Below the pieces are notes generated by a model. It saw only the letters and a list, made by a program, of their open reading frames with translations, searched no databases and was not told the DNA's origin. A DNA stretch of 64,000 bases from Bryum argenteum. Taxonomy: Eukaryota; Streptophyta; Bryopsida; Bryales; Bryaceae. Shown here piece after piece: positions 1 through 12,501 of this stretch. A program made the position numbers and the translations under genes. The stretch spans positions 6,931,409 through 6,995,408 of the forward strand of contig CM073328.1 of assembly GCA_037043015.1 (NCBI GenBank). Reading direction: 5' to 3'. Every line of letters starts with the position of its first letter. Position 1 is the first letter of the stretch.

Positions 1-1
1 A

Positions 2-379
2 TTTCTTTTCTCTAAATGGATATCCCACTTCATTGGGTCATTAGAGGAGAGAGGTGCAATCTCACTATCCAAATGACACTTACTAATCCTAGATGGTCAT
101 AATTCTCATGTGACTTTGGATGTTGTTTCCAAAGCCATGCTAGTTGGCTTGAACATAATTACTCTACCATCCCACACAAGCCATAGGTTACAACCCTTAG
201 ACGTTATTGTATTTGGGCCATTCAAGCGTGCATTTAAGGATATCCGGAATAGATGGACATTACACAACAAAGGAAGAGTTGCTAGTAAACAAATCCTAGC
301 TCATTGGGTTTCAGCAGGGTTACACCAAGCACTTTCTGTGAAAAACATCAAGGCAGGGTTTAGATGCACAGGCATCTAG
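2..379 (+). pseudogene. pogo/Tigger-like DDE transposase, catalytic-domain fragment
   Basis: The plus-strand frame reads LLILDGHNSHVT at about 80-115 and continues through LPSHTSHRLQPLDV to a stop at 379. These are hallmarks of DDE_1 (pogo/Tigger, CENP-B-like) transposases: the DGHxSH motif carries the second catalytic Asp, and LPxHTxHxLQPLDV follows it. The same frame upstream, from base 2, also reads like this family but holds one in-frame stop just before the DGH block, so the copy is decayed as well as cut by the window edge. The enzyme would cut and paste its own element in the nucleus. Nothing suggests it is still active. Confidence 0.75.
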
Positions 380-2373
380 CCATTTGATTCACATGTTGTG
401 GACAAATACTTAGCACCTAGTACGCAGTTTAGAGAGCCTGATTAAGCAACAAATTCAAGGCTAGAATCTAGTGACAATTCAGATTGTGAACCTGATGGTG
501 AATCTGACCACGATGACAATTTGATGGACGAGGTATGAGGCGATGGGGTACCTGAATCTCTACCTAATCGACAACATTTCTATGTTGATGCTGAGTACTC
601 ACAAAAAGATGCGTGTAGATGAGACAAGGGGATCTCCAAGCAATCTAACCAGGTTACATCCAGTTCTCGACCTCATACCTTTTACCAAAACTTTATTTGA
701 TTGAGTACATATCAATATGTATTCAGATTATATGCTTACAATGGGGTTAAAGAATAAGAGTAATTTCTTAATAGAAGCGGATTGATTCAACAGATGTCAT
801 ACAGAGAACTGTTTTGAGGGTTTAGCGTGTTCATTTGATCAAGATCTTTTGAGTCAATTTGTGCAATTTGAAAATCAATCTTTGTTATTTCACACATCTA
901 ACTTGAAGCAAACATATACTAGATCACATCTTAACAATCACATCTTATGATCTTAAAAGTGATTGTAATCACATCTTATGGAGCAACCAGATTGAGTGAC
1001 TTGTAAGTAGTAGCTTGTTGAAATTCAAAATTACAAAATCACAAGCTTGCAACAGAAATCAACTAGTAAGTAGTAGTATGATAGATTTTCAAACAATAAG
1101 ATTGATGAGATCAATTTTTAGATTATGTTTGTACCTTTCTTTCTTCCGTAACTACTAGTACACGCATAGTTTTCTTCAACAACACTCTACAATGCTTCTT
1201 TAGATTGGACATTTCTCATCAAGCAATGTCTTCTCTCCGGTTAAAAATCTGAAATAGACACACAAGTTATATGCAGTATTAAGCACTCAATTTGGATTTT
1301 TACCGCTTATTTTGATAAATCCGTTGTCATTTCATGTGTCATTTGGTGAAACAAGAGAGAAGGATATAACTTAAACCGCAGATTATTTGGAGACGATGTA
1401 TTGTGCAATTTAGGTGACCCTCGCGACCAGATCTCTGACCCTAGTACAGCCGAAAATATTGGTCTGTCCCCTGGCGTTGGCGGTGAAGGATCTCATCGTG
1501 AATTCGTGATGAATCACTAGGTGTTGAGGAAGAAGGGGCTATACGTCAATCGCAAACCAATACTCTTGAGTCATTATTGTAAGTCCCGGAGGTATATACA
1601 CACCAACGTCGACTTCAAAGCAACACTGAGCCTTTAGTCGGTTACTCTAAGAGCATCTTGATGACAAGTGAAGACTATTTAACCTACATGGAACAGCGGG
1701 CCAAACGCAAGGAGGAAGCTAGGTTAGAAGCAGAGCGCAAGAGAGAAGAGAGCCAACGTAAAAAAGACTACCGTTCCTCAGAGAAACAACGCAAGCACGC
1801 AGAGAAAATACAAAACCAGCAAACAAGTTACCAAGACAAGCGTTTGAAGCAAAATGGACGCCACAAGCTGTTAAGGAGGTAGGGGAGTACTTACAATTCA
1901 TCGTGAAAAATGGAGGTCCTCCTCGCCAAGGCGACTATATACCTCCGTTTTGTGGAGTGCTTCCTCCAATTTGCAAACAAAATATGGAGAGGCGTTTAGC
2001 AAAACGACGTGCTGCAAGAGATGGCGCTTCTTCATCTGATATTCCACCTACAACTCCACCACCTTGGGTACACAAATGCGACACAAAGTATCTTGAATCG
2101 GCACATTGAGTGCAAGACGTAGCACCAAGAACACAAGGCTGCTTCTACGACAAGAGAGGGCGATGGAAAATGAGATCTGCATCTAGCAACGTAGAGAGAC
2201 AGAGGACACTTTCGCGAGTACGTTATTGGACCACTAGTGAAGTGTCCGTTGTAGCTGTCAATTTCTTTTTTGTTAGAAAGTGCACGAGAATAGGTTGTAA
2301 ACGCCTCTATTTTAGAGTATCCAATGCTTGGTATTCTTCTTTTCTTGAACGTGTCAGCCTTACATATGCATGA
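380..2373 (+). mobile_element. decayed 3' part of the pogo-like element
   Basis: After the catalytic block the sequence encodes acidic stretches in broken frames (about 470-540). At 1646-1882 there is a Lys/Arg/Glu-rich helix-like segment (start MTSEDYLTYMEQRAKRKEE), which resembles the charged C-terminal tail common in pogo/Tigger transposases. A further open stretch (1903-2109) may be its continuation. I could not find the terminal inverted repeat, so the right boundary is a guess. The piece between 700 and 1400 is AT-rich and shows no recognisable feature. Confidence 0.45.
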
Positions 2374-2637
2374 TTATAGGTAATCCCTAGCTTGGTTTAG
2401 CAAAGTCTATGGCATAGTTTTCTAAATAAAATGCTTGGATTATTGCGAACAAATGGTTTAGAATAAGAGAACATCGTGCCCACTAACCAATGTACTAATT
2501 TCAACAGTAGGTTGTATGAGCATGGAAAATAGCACAATATTTTGGGAGGTTTTGGCTAGCCTATGTCCTACAATAGGGATCTACAACACATTTTTACTTT
2601 GAAAATTCATAGTAAATAGGATATAGGTCGAAATTTG

Positions 2638-2669
<32 letters not shown>

Positions 2670-4750
2670 AAATCGCCTCCTATTGTATGTCCCATCCCAA
2701 GGATAAAAAAACTTACCTATTGCTTTTACACTAAATTATGAGGAACCCTTAAATGAACGGAAATAGGCAGGCTGACCTTACTTTTATTTGTACGTGCATA
2801 CTTGTGTGTAAACACGCCTCAATTCCATGACAAAATGATTAATTGCAATGGTTTCATTTTTTGATGCATCCAATCTTCTTACACTATTTGTTGAAATTCA
2901 ATATGACGTGCATGTACTCAGTTTTACAAGTCACTGTAAGCCCACAAGAAGACGTCTTGTAAAATATGAGATACTTTCCTCCGGTTGAACCTGCTGGAAT
3001 TGGCTCACACTAAGGGCCATGCCACACCATCGACAAGCCGCCCCTGCCTGCTGCCGCTGCTCCTGAATTTTCTCCACTTTTCTCCAATTGCCGGTCGACT
3101 TCTAGGCACTAGTGCGTGGTAGTTTTCAAGTGCCTCCCATGTGCCATGTCATTGCCATGTAGATCCCAAAGCAAACCCCAAAGCTACAAAGTTGCTCCAT
3201 GTCACTCTTGCCGCTCTCCCTACTTCCTCTCATGTGGCAACCACTTGCTAATTAGAACCAATACGAATCTTCCATCTCACTGCCTTTCCTCCCATGTGTT
3301 ATGGCCCTAATTGCAAGGGGAAAAGAGTCCTCTACAGTATCATGCTCATTTGCTGTAGGAAAATCAGGGGCAGCAGGCCTGATCATGTTCGGCAGCCGTG
3401 GTTGGACCAACTTCGAATTGCCATGGCAGTGATGAGCTGATGATGCTGGGCAGGATGACGGATGTCCAAGATGATGATAAAGCAGCTGCCTGTGCGCACT
3501 CTTTTCTGTTTCGCTTGTGCAAAGGCCAAATTATCATCATTCATACAAAAAAAAGTCTTCCTCAATCCCTAACTTCCACAAATTGGGAAAGATATTTTGT
3601 GTGTCCGGTTTTTGTTTTGAACAGGCTATCCTTCCATCTTGCAAAGGAAATCTGGAAAATCTGTCTTTTGAATCTTTTGAGGTTTTTTTTTTGGTTTTTC
3701 GGACTTTATCTTATCATAATAATGAATTGAATGTTAACAGCTTTTGTCTTATCGGAATGCATTGAATGTAACATCTCTTTTTTGGGCGTCTTCCTTGGAT
3801 ATCATTTCGAGAATTGAAACTCTTTTTTCTTTGAAATATTTATTTAAAGTTTTAGGAAAAAATACGGAACTTCGAAATTCATTACGCAACAGGTTCACAA
3901 TTTTTTGGACTGTTCGTTTTTGTTCCCGATTATTTTTTTTATTTTTTTTTATTTTATTTTATATTTTTTTTTTAAATTTTAAATCTTGTGTTTATTTGTC
4001 AATCAATTTTAGCTCCACAGGAATATTCTTGAAGATTAAAGTATTCATCAATTGAATCCTATGGCGATACCCAGCGTTGCCACTAAGGGCGGGTCACTAG
4101 AGGGGTCGTGCCTCGTGTCACTACCCACCCATACCTGCTGCCTACCAAAAAATTCGTTAAAATGTTTTTTTCTTTTTTTTTTTTTTTTTTTTTCATTTTT
4201 GGAGGCTCTTCAATTGTGTTGTTTTTAGGAGCTTGCATCCTCTCCTTTGCAGAATCATACTAAATATTTTCGGAAACTTGTCAGGACGACAATGGGGATG
4301 GAAAACACGGAAGTGGTTCAACTCACTAGCTACATCACTCTTACTTTCGCAAAATCCTATAAACTACTCTTCAACAAATACCTACTTACTTTTCCTACAA
4401 GCTTGTTATAACCCTTTACCGCTGGAAAGACTCTCACAAGGTTCTGACAATGCCGAGAAATGTTCAGTCGTTGGACGATACAGAGCATGTCAGAAACCCT
4501 TCCAGCAGAAAAAGGGTTAAGTGGCATCTAATTTTTGTGAGAATCAACCAACCGCCATTACACTAAAACCCCAATTCTACCCCATACACCAACCCCTCCT
4601 CCCACTAAAATCAACATGCTCCCATTACACTAAAACCCCAATTCCCCCTATACCAACCCCTCCTTCTCCTCCATACACCAACCCCTCCTCTTACAAAAAT
4701 CAGAAAGAACCGACGGCTAGTTCATTATCACCCAATGGATTATATGCTTA
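2374..4750. other. gene-free AT-rich stretch with homopolymer runs
   Basis: No coding potential or RNA gene is recognised. There are long T tracts at about 2637-2662, 3935-3972 and 4165-4192. An imperfect tandem repeat of a C-rich unit containing ACACTAAAACCCCAATTC lies at about 4550-4690. Open frames here are low-complexity or unrelated to any family I know. Confidence 0.5.
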
Positions 4751-5097
4751 GGGCGTCGCCAGACTACCGGCAGTGAGCAGACAACGGCCGCAATGATTGG
4801 CGGAGAGGAGAGGGGCAGTACCACACCAGAGCCAGTTTTGGCAGAGGCAACGTGACCTGTCCTGCCAGCTCGCAGGAGAAAACTACCGGGCAGAAGAGCC
4901 TAAAAATCCTGCATTTCCGGTCCATGTCATCGGTCAAGTCAGCACCGGGTCCACAATTTACAACTAACCCTCAAAGCTCAAAGCTCTGAAGCCCACAAAC
5001 TGCCGCTCCGTGGAAGTGTGGTACCTCGCTCCGGCAGTTGCTGACCTGGCCGAGCCATAAACCTAGCCACCATAGGTCTGCCGGTAGCCGGTAAGGG
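4751..5097. repeat. PIF/Harbinger-like MITE, copy 1
   Basis: This starts GGGCGTCGCCAGACTACCGG directly after TTA and is closely similar along its length to the element at 12502-12811, including the shared inner stretch ACGTGACCTGTCCTGCCAGC. The right terminal repeat (CTGCCGGTAGCCGG) is diverged. There is no coding capacity, so it would have moved with a transposase supplied elsewhere. Confidence 0.6.
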
Positions 5098-6260
5098 TGA
5101 AATTTCTTACCGAACCCTCTGATCTCCCCGCAACTCTCTTCATTGGTGTAGAAACCGTGACTTTCTCGGCAGAGCCCATACTGGGACTACGCCGTTTTCC
5201 GAGCCGTTCGGCCATGCAAACATTTGCTCTAATATCTCATGCACCCGGTCAACCCATAGCTGGCTCCGCTCCCCTCCTCTACAGCTACAGAACTATGCTC
5301 CCGTCAGCCGGCAGCCGGAATAACAACATCATCCCAGTAAAGAATAACCTCCTCCGGAACATATTCCATCGGAACAACAACACACAGACTAATTTATCTC
5401 TGTCTCTTTCTCTCTCCTTTTCTTTCCTCCTTTTCTTTACACACTCAGCGAAGGAATCAGTGTACAAGTTGTTGGGGTCAATCCAGTTGGGGTCGTTTCA
5501 CTGTTTGTCGTGCAAAATAGTGTGTGTGGGGGGTATAAATCAAATAGAGCGGGCCTCACTCCACTTGTGTCTGGCAAGTTGTTACCTCCTCCCACTAGTA
5601 TATCCAAGTGGAGTGGGATTGGATTCACTGCAGCGTCGGTACACGCACGTACAGCGAGTCTTCAAAGTGGATTGAGAAATGCCTCCTGCTTTTACCACTT
5701 GTGGGTCAATCGTCACTTTGGAGGTCACAAAGTTACAACCAATGGATGAGTGGGACTGTGTACGACCCTCTGGATGATTTACAAATTTAGCACTAGGGTG
5801 GCAACTTTGAACATTGCCTGAATGATCTGATTTCAAAACTGGAAAGTGCGTTGAAGACTATTGCATCTTTGATACAATTAGTACACATTCATCAGTGAAA
5901 AGAATATAAAAGATTACAAATATATTTCGTACACTATTCATAAACAAGTGTTATCATTCTTTGCTTCATTTTGAATGTTCATTTTAGCATGGAGATCTGC
6001 AGTGAGCTTACAAGTTTGTTCTTTAGATACTATAGCTCATTTTTGATGCATGGTCGTCTCGGAGGTCACTGTAGAGCTTCTCCTGTAGGGGTTGGATTTT
6101 TTTTTTTTTTATATATTTTATTTTTTATTTTTTATTTTTTTTTGTCTTTTTTTTTTCTCCCGGAAAAGTGTCCGATCTAGAGTGAGCATTTGCAACAATC
6201 TTTTGTTGTGAGCATAAGAGAAGAGACGCAAAGCCATGGTGTTCATGACTCTTTGCTACA
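5098..6260. other. intergenic, no gene recognised
   Basis: I see nothing with family resemblance. A T-rich tract sits at about 6090-6160 and a pyrimidine (CT) microsatellite-like run at 5395-5440. The open frame of about 190 codons at 5097-5675 is not recognisable and spans the CT run, so I do not call it a gene. Confidence 0.4.
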
Positions 6261-6267
6261 AACCTTT

Positions 6268-6600
6268 CAACCCCTAAATATCCTTAAAACCCAAAATGAA
6301 AAAAAACAATTTTTCCAATTCAGGCATCCCATTTGAAGGGGTTTAATTAATAATTTTGCCTAAGATTTTTACAGGGTGCTCCTTATACTACAAACTGTAT
6401 GTGGTAAAAGCCAAGTTCCACTTTTAAAACCTCCATCTAGAAAATTTAGGTTTCAAGTCCAAAAAGAGAAGTTTAAATTTAGACTTTTTAAATATTCTTT
6501 TTGGAAAAATATGTTCATGACCAAACCACTACTCAAGTTCCAAAGTGACCTAAGTTAAAATATTTGCCAATTATACAAAGTCAGCCTCCTAAGAGTACCA
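6268..6600 (+). repeat. TTAACCCC-type MITE, truncated copy
   Basis: This begins CAACCCCTAAATATCCTTAA and continues with inner sequence shared with the full 614-bp copy at 43333-43946, for example the GTGCTCCTTATAC block and the AAATTTAGGTTTCAAGTC block. The right terminal repeat is missing. Related copies lie in duplicated blocks B and C. Confidence 0.5.
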
Positions 6601-7411
6601 AAACAATCTTCACCATTTCTAGTGATTTTACCTTTTCTTTCTTTCAAAAATTGTCGAAATTTGAGATTTTGAAATTGTCCAGGTTTTTTGGATTGTTATA
6701 TGATTGGCTCATTTGCAGTTGCTGAGAAGCTCGCCAGGCAAGTGCTGAGAAGCTCCGTCTTGGCAAACTAGCACCAAAACTAATGCAGTTGAAAAAGCAA
6801 AGTGACAAAACATAACACCATGATTTGGTATCTAAGTTGCATCATAATAAAAAGTGAAATGACAAAGCTACATACAATTGTGTAGAACATTCCAAACAAA
6901 TCTACAGATATAATCATTACCACAGATTTGTAATTCTCTTTGTTGAGTCAGCAAAAAAACCCAAAAGCGCACGTTGCTACAAAATGCAAAAAAGAGCTCC
7001 AGTTCAAATTCAACCATTCAAGCTCCACATACACAGATACAGTAGAGAGGCCAAATCTTCCTTTTAGCAAGCACCTAACGAGTACTATATCGCGTCGTTC
7101 AAGGGCAAGGGCATGATATGGGTACCACTAAGATGCGTCTCATTATGTATGACCTATGTGTAATTCATTGTATATGTACCAGAAATTCCTTTTTTAACCC
7201 CATGTATACAACTATAGTCATGTCACTTATGATACCATTTGGTTAGAATATATTTTTAATATTTTTTATCAAAAAAGTAGTTTAAACAGTCACACTATTT
7301 TGGAGGAGGTACCCATATCATGCCCTTAATCGCAAGTTTATCATCTCCATGGAATGACTTGCTAGTTTCCAAACATACAATGGATGATGGATTTACAATG
7401 ATGCATTGATC
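6601..7411. other. intergenic, no gene recognised
   Basis: AT-rich DNA with no convincing reading frame, RNA gene or repeat termini. Short decayed repeats are possible but unsupported. Confidence 0.35.
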
Positions 7412-7580
7412 CATGAACACATAATTCGTTATAATGGTATTATTCACTGATTTTTAAAAATGTGGATTTAGCTCGAGTCGAGCTAAATGTACCCACACAA
7501 TACATTTGGCTCAACTCAAGCTCAATTATCATCAATTTGATAATATGAATATCCCCATTATAACGAATTACGTGTTCATG
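7412..7580. repeat. foldback MITE (about 169 bp)
   Basis: The outer arms CATGAACACATAATTCGTTA and its near-perfect reverse complement at 7558-7580 would fold into a long hairpin. An internal short palindrome (AGCTCGAGTCGAGCT) lies near the middle. There is no coding capacity. The family cannot be assigned because no target duplication is clear. Confidence 0.6.
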
Positions 7581-8140
7581 TTGGTACATTTCCAAGTTAA
7601 AACAATGTCACACCTGGGCAATGGCAAGCTTGGGGTATTGGAAAGGAGTGTCCAACACTACTTTCAAGTGACCTCTTGAAGATGATTCACACATAAGTGA
7701 TTAGGTTCAACCTCGTAGGTTGTATTGAGTATTATATTGTGAACTATACATCTCAAAGCACCATCTCAAAAAAAATTTACAAAGAAAACTAAATAAAAAA
7801 TAAAAAATAAATCAATCAATTTTTAATCTTTTTAACTAGTCCGGATGTGTCCTTTTGTAGTATGATCGGGTCCAATGTCCTCTTTTGACGTAAAGGAAGT
7901 CATTCGGAGTTTTGGACAAGTATATCTACTCAAGTAAACTTGAACTTTTACATACATGATGTATTTACATCCAAGAAACACTCATGTATTATAAAAAATG
8001 CAAGAACTTATTAAAAGGTGCAGTTGTTGAATGACAAAGATTCATTCACAGCAATTTATTGAGGTGCTGTAAAGCCTCATGGAAATGTATAAGGAGTTGT
8101 ATGTTTCCTACGTGTATATTGAGGTGCAGAACTTGAAAGG
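7581..8140. other. intergenic, no gene recognised
   Basis: AT-rich DNA containing an A-rich microsatellite-like tract (AAATAAAAAATAAAAAATAA) near 7790-7815. I see no gene. Confidence 0.35.
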
Positions 8141-8501
8141 CACCACAAGCCTTGGCTTGGTGGTTAAGGCTCATGGTCCTCGATGAGGAGGTCGTGGGTT
8201 CTCTTTCTCATGCCGGCATGGTGCTCACCACCATACTCCACCAAACTATGGTGAGGGGGTTCTTGAACCTCGTTGTAAGGGTACCTCAAAGCCCTTTGTG
8301 GGGATACCATGTCGGGTATCTCTAAGGCTCTACTGGCTAGGTAGGAACTAACATAGTGTTCACCCTGAGAGGGGTTAGTAGTCCAGGCATTGGTGTGATG
8401 AACTCCAGATGTACATTCAAGGATAGGTTGAACAAACACGCTATTCGCACAGGCATCTAAATAGGTTGGAGTTTCTCTTCTTGTAGGACGTGAAAATGTA
8501 A
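8141..8501 (+). mobile_element. tRNA-derived SINE-like unit
   Basis: An A-box-like GGCTTGGTGGTTAAGGC (about 8154-8170) and a B-box-like GGTCGTGGGTTCT (about 8190-8202) are spaced as in the RNA polymerase III promoter of plant SINEs. The downstream body runs about 300 bp and is then interrupted by the MITE at 8502-8841. Sequence after the MITE may be the 3' tail. It is not a functional tRNA, because the arms do not pair. The assignment rests on the promoter boxes only. Confidence 0.5.
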
Positions 8502-8841
8502 GAGCATCTGCACCCCCTACCCTAGGTGCAGACACGCAAGATATATACTTGTTCAGAGCCCCCCACCAGTCGCCCGGCTCGCGAGTTTGCCACTCCCCCA
8601 CCCATACCCTGACTAACAGGGTTCATACCTCAATCCGACAAGTCAAAATTAGAAAAAATCCCTCTGGAAACCAGAGACGCAACAGAATAAGTGAGTACAG
8701 GAAATTAGCGAGCCCGCGAGGTCATTTCAGGGCCCCGCAGCCTTGCGAGCCATTGCCAGAGTTGCGGTGAGGCAACCTCTCCTGCCCAGGCCCAGAATAG
8801 GGCATCGCAACACCTCTGCTGGCGCAGGGGTGCGGATGCTC
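8502..8841. repeat. PIF/Harbinger (Tourist-type) MITE with TAA target duplication
   Basis: Terminal repeats GAGCATCTGCACCCC and GGGGTGCGGATGCTC are near-perfect reverse complements, flanked on both sides by TAA (8499-8501 and 8842-8844). A TAA/TTA duplication with this terminal sequence is typical of Tourist-like MITEs mobilised by PIF/Harbinger transposases. The interior (340 bp in all) has no gene. It sits inside or at the end of the SINE-like unit. Confidence 0.8.
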
Positions 8842-9197
8842 TAATGATTCAAGGAGTGTTTGGTTCATGTATATGGTGTCCGGAATGCTTGATCCTCAAA
8901 GGACAAAAGAAGGAAAGAAAAAGGACATTTTTGGTGTCCTTTACCAGGATACCCCAAAGCTTGCCATTACCCCCCGGAAAGCTGGAAGAGGTCCGTCCCT
9001 TGACAGCAGAGGTCACACAGTCCTCTCTTTTCTCGTAGAGCAAGTCTGCACCATACAAGTCGCTATTCTGGACACACACACCCAGCCTGCAGCAGTACTG
9101 GACAACAATAGTCACAATAGAATGCATTGTTCTTTCAATTGATGCAAGATGATTTTCCACAACAACCAAAACTGGTAACTTTCGGCACTCCAAAATA

Positions 9198-9299
9198 CTC
9201 CCTCTGTCCCATTCTTATTGTCCAGCAGGTTCTCTCAAATCTACCTTGGGAGGTAGATTTCTGAGAACTCACTGGACAATAAGAATGGGACGGAGGGAG
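9198..9299. repeat. Stowaway MITE (102 bp)
   Basis: The arms CTCCCTCTGTCCCATTCTTA and its reverse complement make an almost perfect hairpin, flanked by TA on both sides (9196-9197 and 9300-9301). The CTCCCTC end and TA duplication identify a Stowaway element, a Tc1/mariner-dependent MITE. It is very well preserved, which suggests recent movement. Confidence 0.93.
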
Positions 9300-9301
9300 T
9301 A

Positions 9302-11130
9302 TCACTTTGACAATCAAGCTCTCACTGGCTAATGTTGTATCATTTGATGACAATTGAAGTGTGTGGCGTACCTTGTTCACTTATGTTTCGCATGTCGCTG
9401 CCGTATTTAGTAAAGGAGTCGACATGGGCTGCTTTCCTCTTTCGCCTCCGAAAGTTGCAGGACGCCCAAAATGGGTGGTTTGACTTTGGGTAGGCTTGTA
9501 GTTACTCCGCTTTTGGAATGTTGTATGAAGTTTTGGAACTTCGTAAGGAGATATTTCATGTTTTGAATTTTAGGAGTTTAGTCATTTTAATGTTTAAGAA
9601 CTAAAGGTCTAAGTGTGTTTTTGGAGTCTTCGAGACGAGAAAGTGTGATCTTTGGATCAATTTGAGGTACGATTGAATTTAGTTTTTTGAGTTTTTTGGT
9701 ATTTCTTGATTGTACGATCTTCAAGATGACTACTTGCACTTACATCATGATAAATTTCAACTGTTGGGTCTTTATTGTTTGTGAGATCGTAACGTTTGAA
9801 GTTGGTGTGTCTAGTTTTTTTTTGCAAATGTTGAAGCTTGCATTTGTAAGTTTTGAATGTTGTAAACATTTGTAAATTTTGCAAGGAATGTTTAACCCCT
9901 AAATATTGTCACTCATTAGTTGAAAAAAGAACACATTCTATAAAAAAGTGTCATATATGGAAATGAACGTAATTTATTCACATGTCAACTAGTAGACATA
10001 TTGTACATCATGTGGGTCAAATTTTGAGTCATGAGGCCTCATAATTTGCAAGATCGTAACATATTAGTACTCAAAAAACATCACAAAATCTCAACATTTC
10101 ACTTTGAAGTGAAAATGCTACCACTAGACTCATTGCAATGCAAACAAACCACTAACTACGAATATGTTCACCTTTATCTATATAACACCTTTGAACAAAA
10201 TAATCCGTGAGAAAATTTCTTTGCACAAATAATGACCTTGCAATGGTGAAAACTGTCAAAATTTTTATAAAGGTAAATAGTCCAAAATGCAACCCTTTGC
10301 ACTCAAATTTATGCCATAGCTTCAATACTTCTTCAATTTTGTCAAGGTCTCTATCACTAAAACTAGAATCTCAAGTATATATTGATAAATTGTTGAAGTT
10401 TGTGCAAGCTCTTAGTTTTTGGGCGATTTTGAGAATATGTGAGAACATACCACAGTTTTGAGCAGATTTTAGCATGCCCTAAATTTAGTTTTAAACTTTG
10501 ACAGTGAATAATACTACGAACAAAAATATTTTGCAATACAAATTGTCTTATTAGTAAATTTGGAATTTTTCTATGATGTATGAACGTTTTTAGCCGCTTT
10601 GAGCATATCTTAGTCGGAAGATTAAAATTGAGTAGATGCAAGTTTGATCAAAGTTAAAACAACTCAATTTTAAACTCTTACAAATTCTGCGTTTAACAAT
10701 AAGTACAATATTTGATTAATACCATCGAAATGTGAAAACAATAATCAATATTATTTCCTAAGAGATTTTTATGAAAGACTAGAAACCTACAAGAGATCAA
10801 GCACCCTAAATCTACCAAAATAAGCAGTTTGTTGTTGTGACAATATTCTCATCATATGCAAAAAGAAGGTAAGATGGAATCATGTCATTGTAATTTCATT
10901 TTCCAATTTAATATTTTTAACAACTATTTTTGAAGTAGTTAAATATAGATGCCTTAAAAATTCATGTCAAAATTTTCAAAATGCATACAAAATCTTTGTT
11001 ATTGTATGATATTTCCTAAAAAGCTAGCGCATACTTTACATTTCTTAAGTACTCTTGTATTATTTGGTAGTGACTCTTGTAGGTAATTGGCTAAATTAGA
11101 GTGCTTCATTCTAAGATAGATCTGAAGCCA
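9302..11130. other. intergenic, no gene recognised
   Basis: AT-rich DNA without a recognisable gene. A TTTAACCCCTAAA motif near 9888-9900 matches the terminus of the MITE family described elsewhere in the window, but no partner terminus is evident. A segment near 10015-10045 (GAGTCATGAGGCCTCAT) recurs in altered form at about 24880-24905. Confidence 0.35.
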
Positions 11131-11210
11131 TTAACCCTAAAGGCGTAAGGCACCCAAAACGGGTTGATTTTCAGAGTATTTTGAGAGTGTCTCGGACCTT
11201 TAGGGGTTAA
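11131..11210. repeat. minimal TTAACCC-type MITE (80 bp)
   Basis: This begins TTAACCCTAAAGG and ends CCTTTAGGGGTTAA, which are reverse complements apart from one base. It is the shortest of the elements sharing the TTAACCCCTAAA terminus and is little more than the two ends joined. Confidence 0.65.
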
Positions 11211-12501
11211 CCATGCTTAAATGACCTATGTAACTATAGTATTCCATTCACAAGTTTCCCTTAATTGTTGTTGTCATAGAAGTACTACCATCAACATCTG
11301 AACATTGAGCACTTTCAATATCCCCTTGCAGCTTGTGCAAGCTCAATAAAACTAAAGCACTTGGCTAAGGACCTTAACCAACTCATCGTTATCCTTGTTG
11401 GAAATGTAGATCGGTAGTTGGACTTACCCAAGGATCTTCAAATACTTAGGAACCTCTACGCATAGATGGCCTTCTGGGCAAGAGGATGTTGGAGTCGCAC
11501 TCTGAAGAATACACCACAAGTGCATAAGTAGTCGAAGTAAACGGGACCACAATACACGACAAAGTCTCCGCTTTACTCGCTTGACAATAGATGTAGGGGC
11601 CCGTTTGCTTTCACAACCATGCAAAGCAATCATTCCGATCGTTGTTCCTCTCGCAACCCCAACAGAAAAAGACGACACTCTTGTGATTCAAGTGTTCCTT
11701 TAGCAAATCCGAGCAAGCGATACAAGCAAGCGCTACGATTGCATATAGGCAAGCGCCACGATTGTGGCAAGCACGAGGATTGCGGCAAGCAATTCCGGCA
11801 AGCTCTAGAATCGCAACAAAAGTCACTTTTTTTTGGATTAGCCTAGATTACACATAGATATCTGCTGTTTCTACTAGCCAAGATTGCAGTAAGTGCCCTT
11901 TTAACATATTTTAATGCAAATCACTTCCTACACAATGAAGAGGTTGCTAACTAATCTCCCTCAAACGCGTTGTGACTTTTTTCCACTGTAACCCCTGAAA
12001 AGGATTTTCAATGTTGTCCTAGAACTACACTTCTACTTCTTCTAGACTTATGAAGACTAGTTTATTAATTTTCTAAAAACCCTAAAGCTTGTTCTTATAA
12101 ATTCTAAAACTGGTACAGTTTTTAACATAGGGGCTTTCGGAACTCAAATAGTGAGGATATTTTCAAAAAATAAAATTTAAATCTCAAAAACAAGAAAAGA
12201 AATTCTACCCACGTAGGATTTGAAAACTAGGATTAAGCTAAAATTCGGCAACTAGAAATCAGTGCCAAATTCACCCAAGCAAGCACATTAACATTGGTGA
12301 CTAATAGGGAGGATCTACTTTACGAAGATGGGTACTTTTACTGAACCTCATTCTACAAGTGTTGACGAGAAAAAGAGTACAAAGGAGGACACTATTAGTG
12401 AACTCATTCTACAATTTCGGGCCATTAGGAGAAGCACTTTTTTGCCAACAGGGCAAAAAGAGCTTGTCATGGCATTTCACTCCCTTTCGTCTTTGGACTA
12501 A
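11211..12501. other. intergenic with a short GCAAGC repeat tract
   Basis: At about 11712-11812 the motif GCAAGC recurs every 12-30 bases together with ACGATTG or AGGATTG, forming a degenerate short-period repeat. No gene or RNA was recognised in the rest. Confidence 0.35.

Noticed and set aside
5097-5675. Open frame of 192 codons
   Set aside because: Overlaps a pyrimidine microsatellite, has no family resemblance and unremarkable composition.
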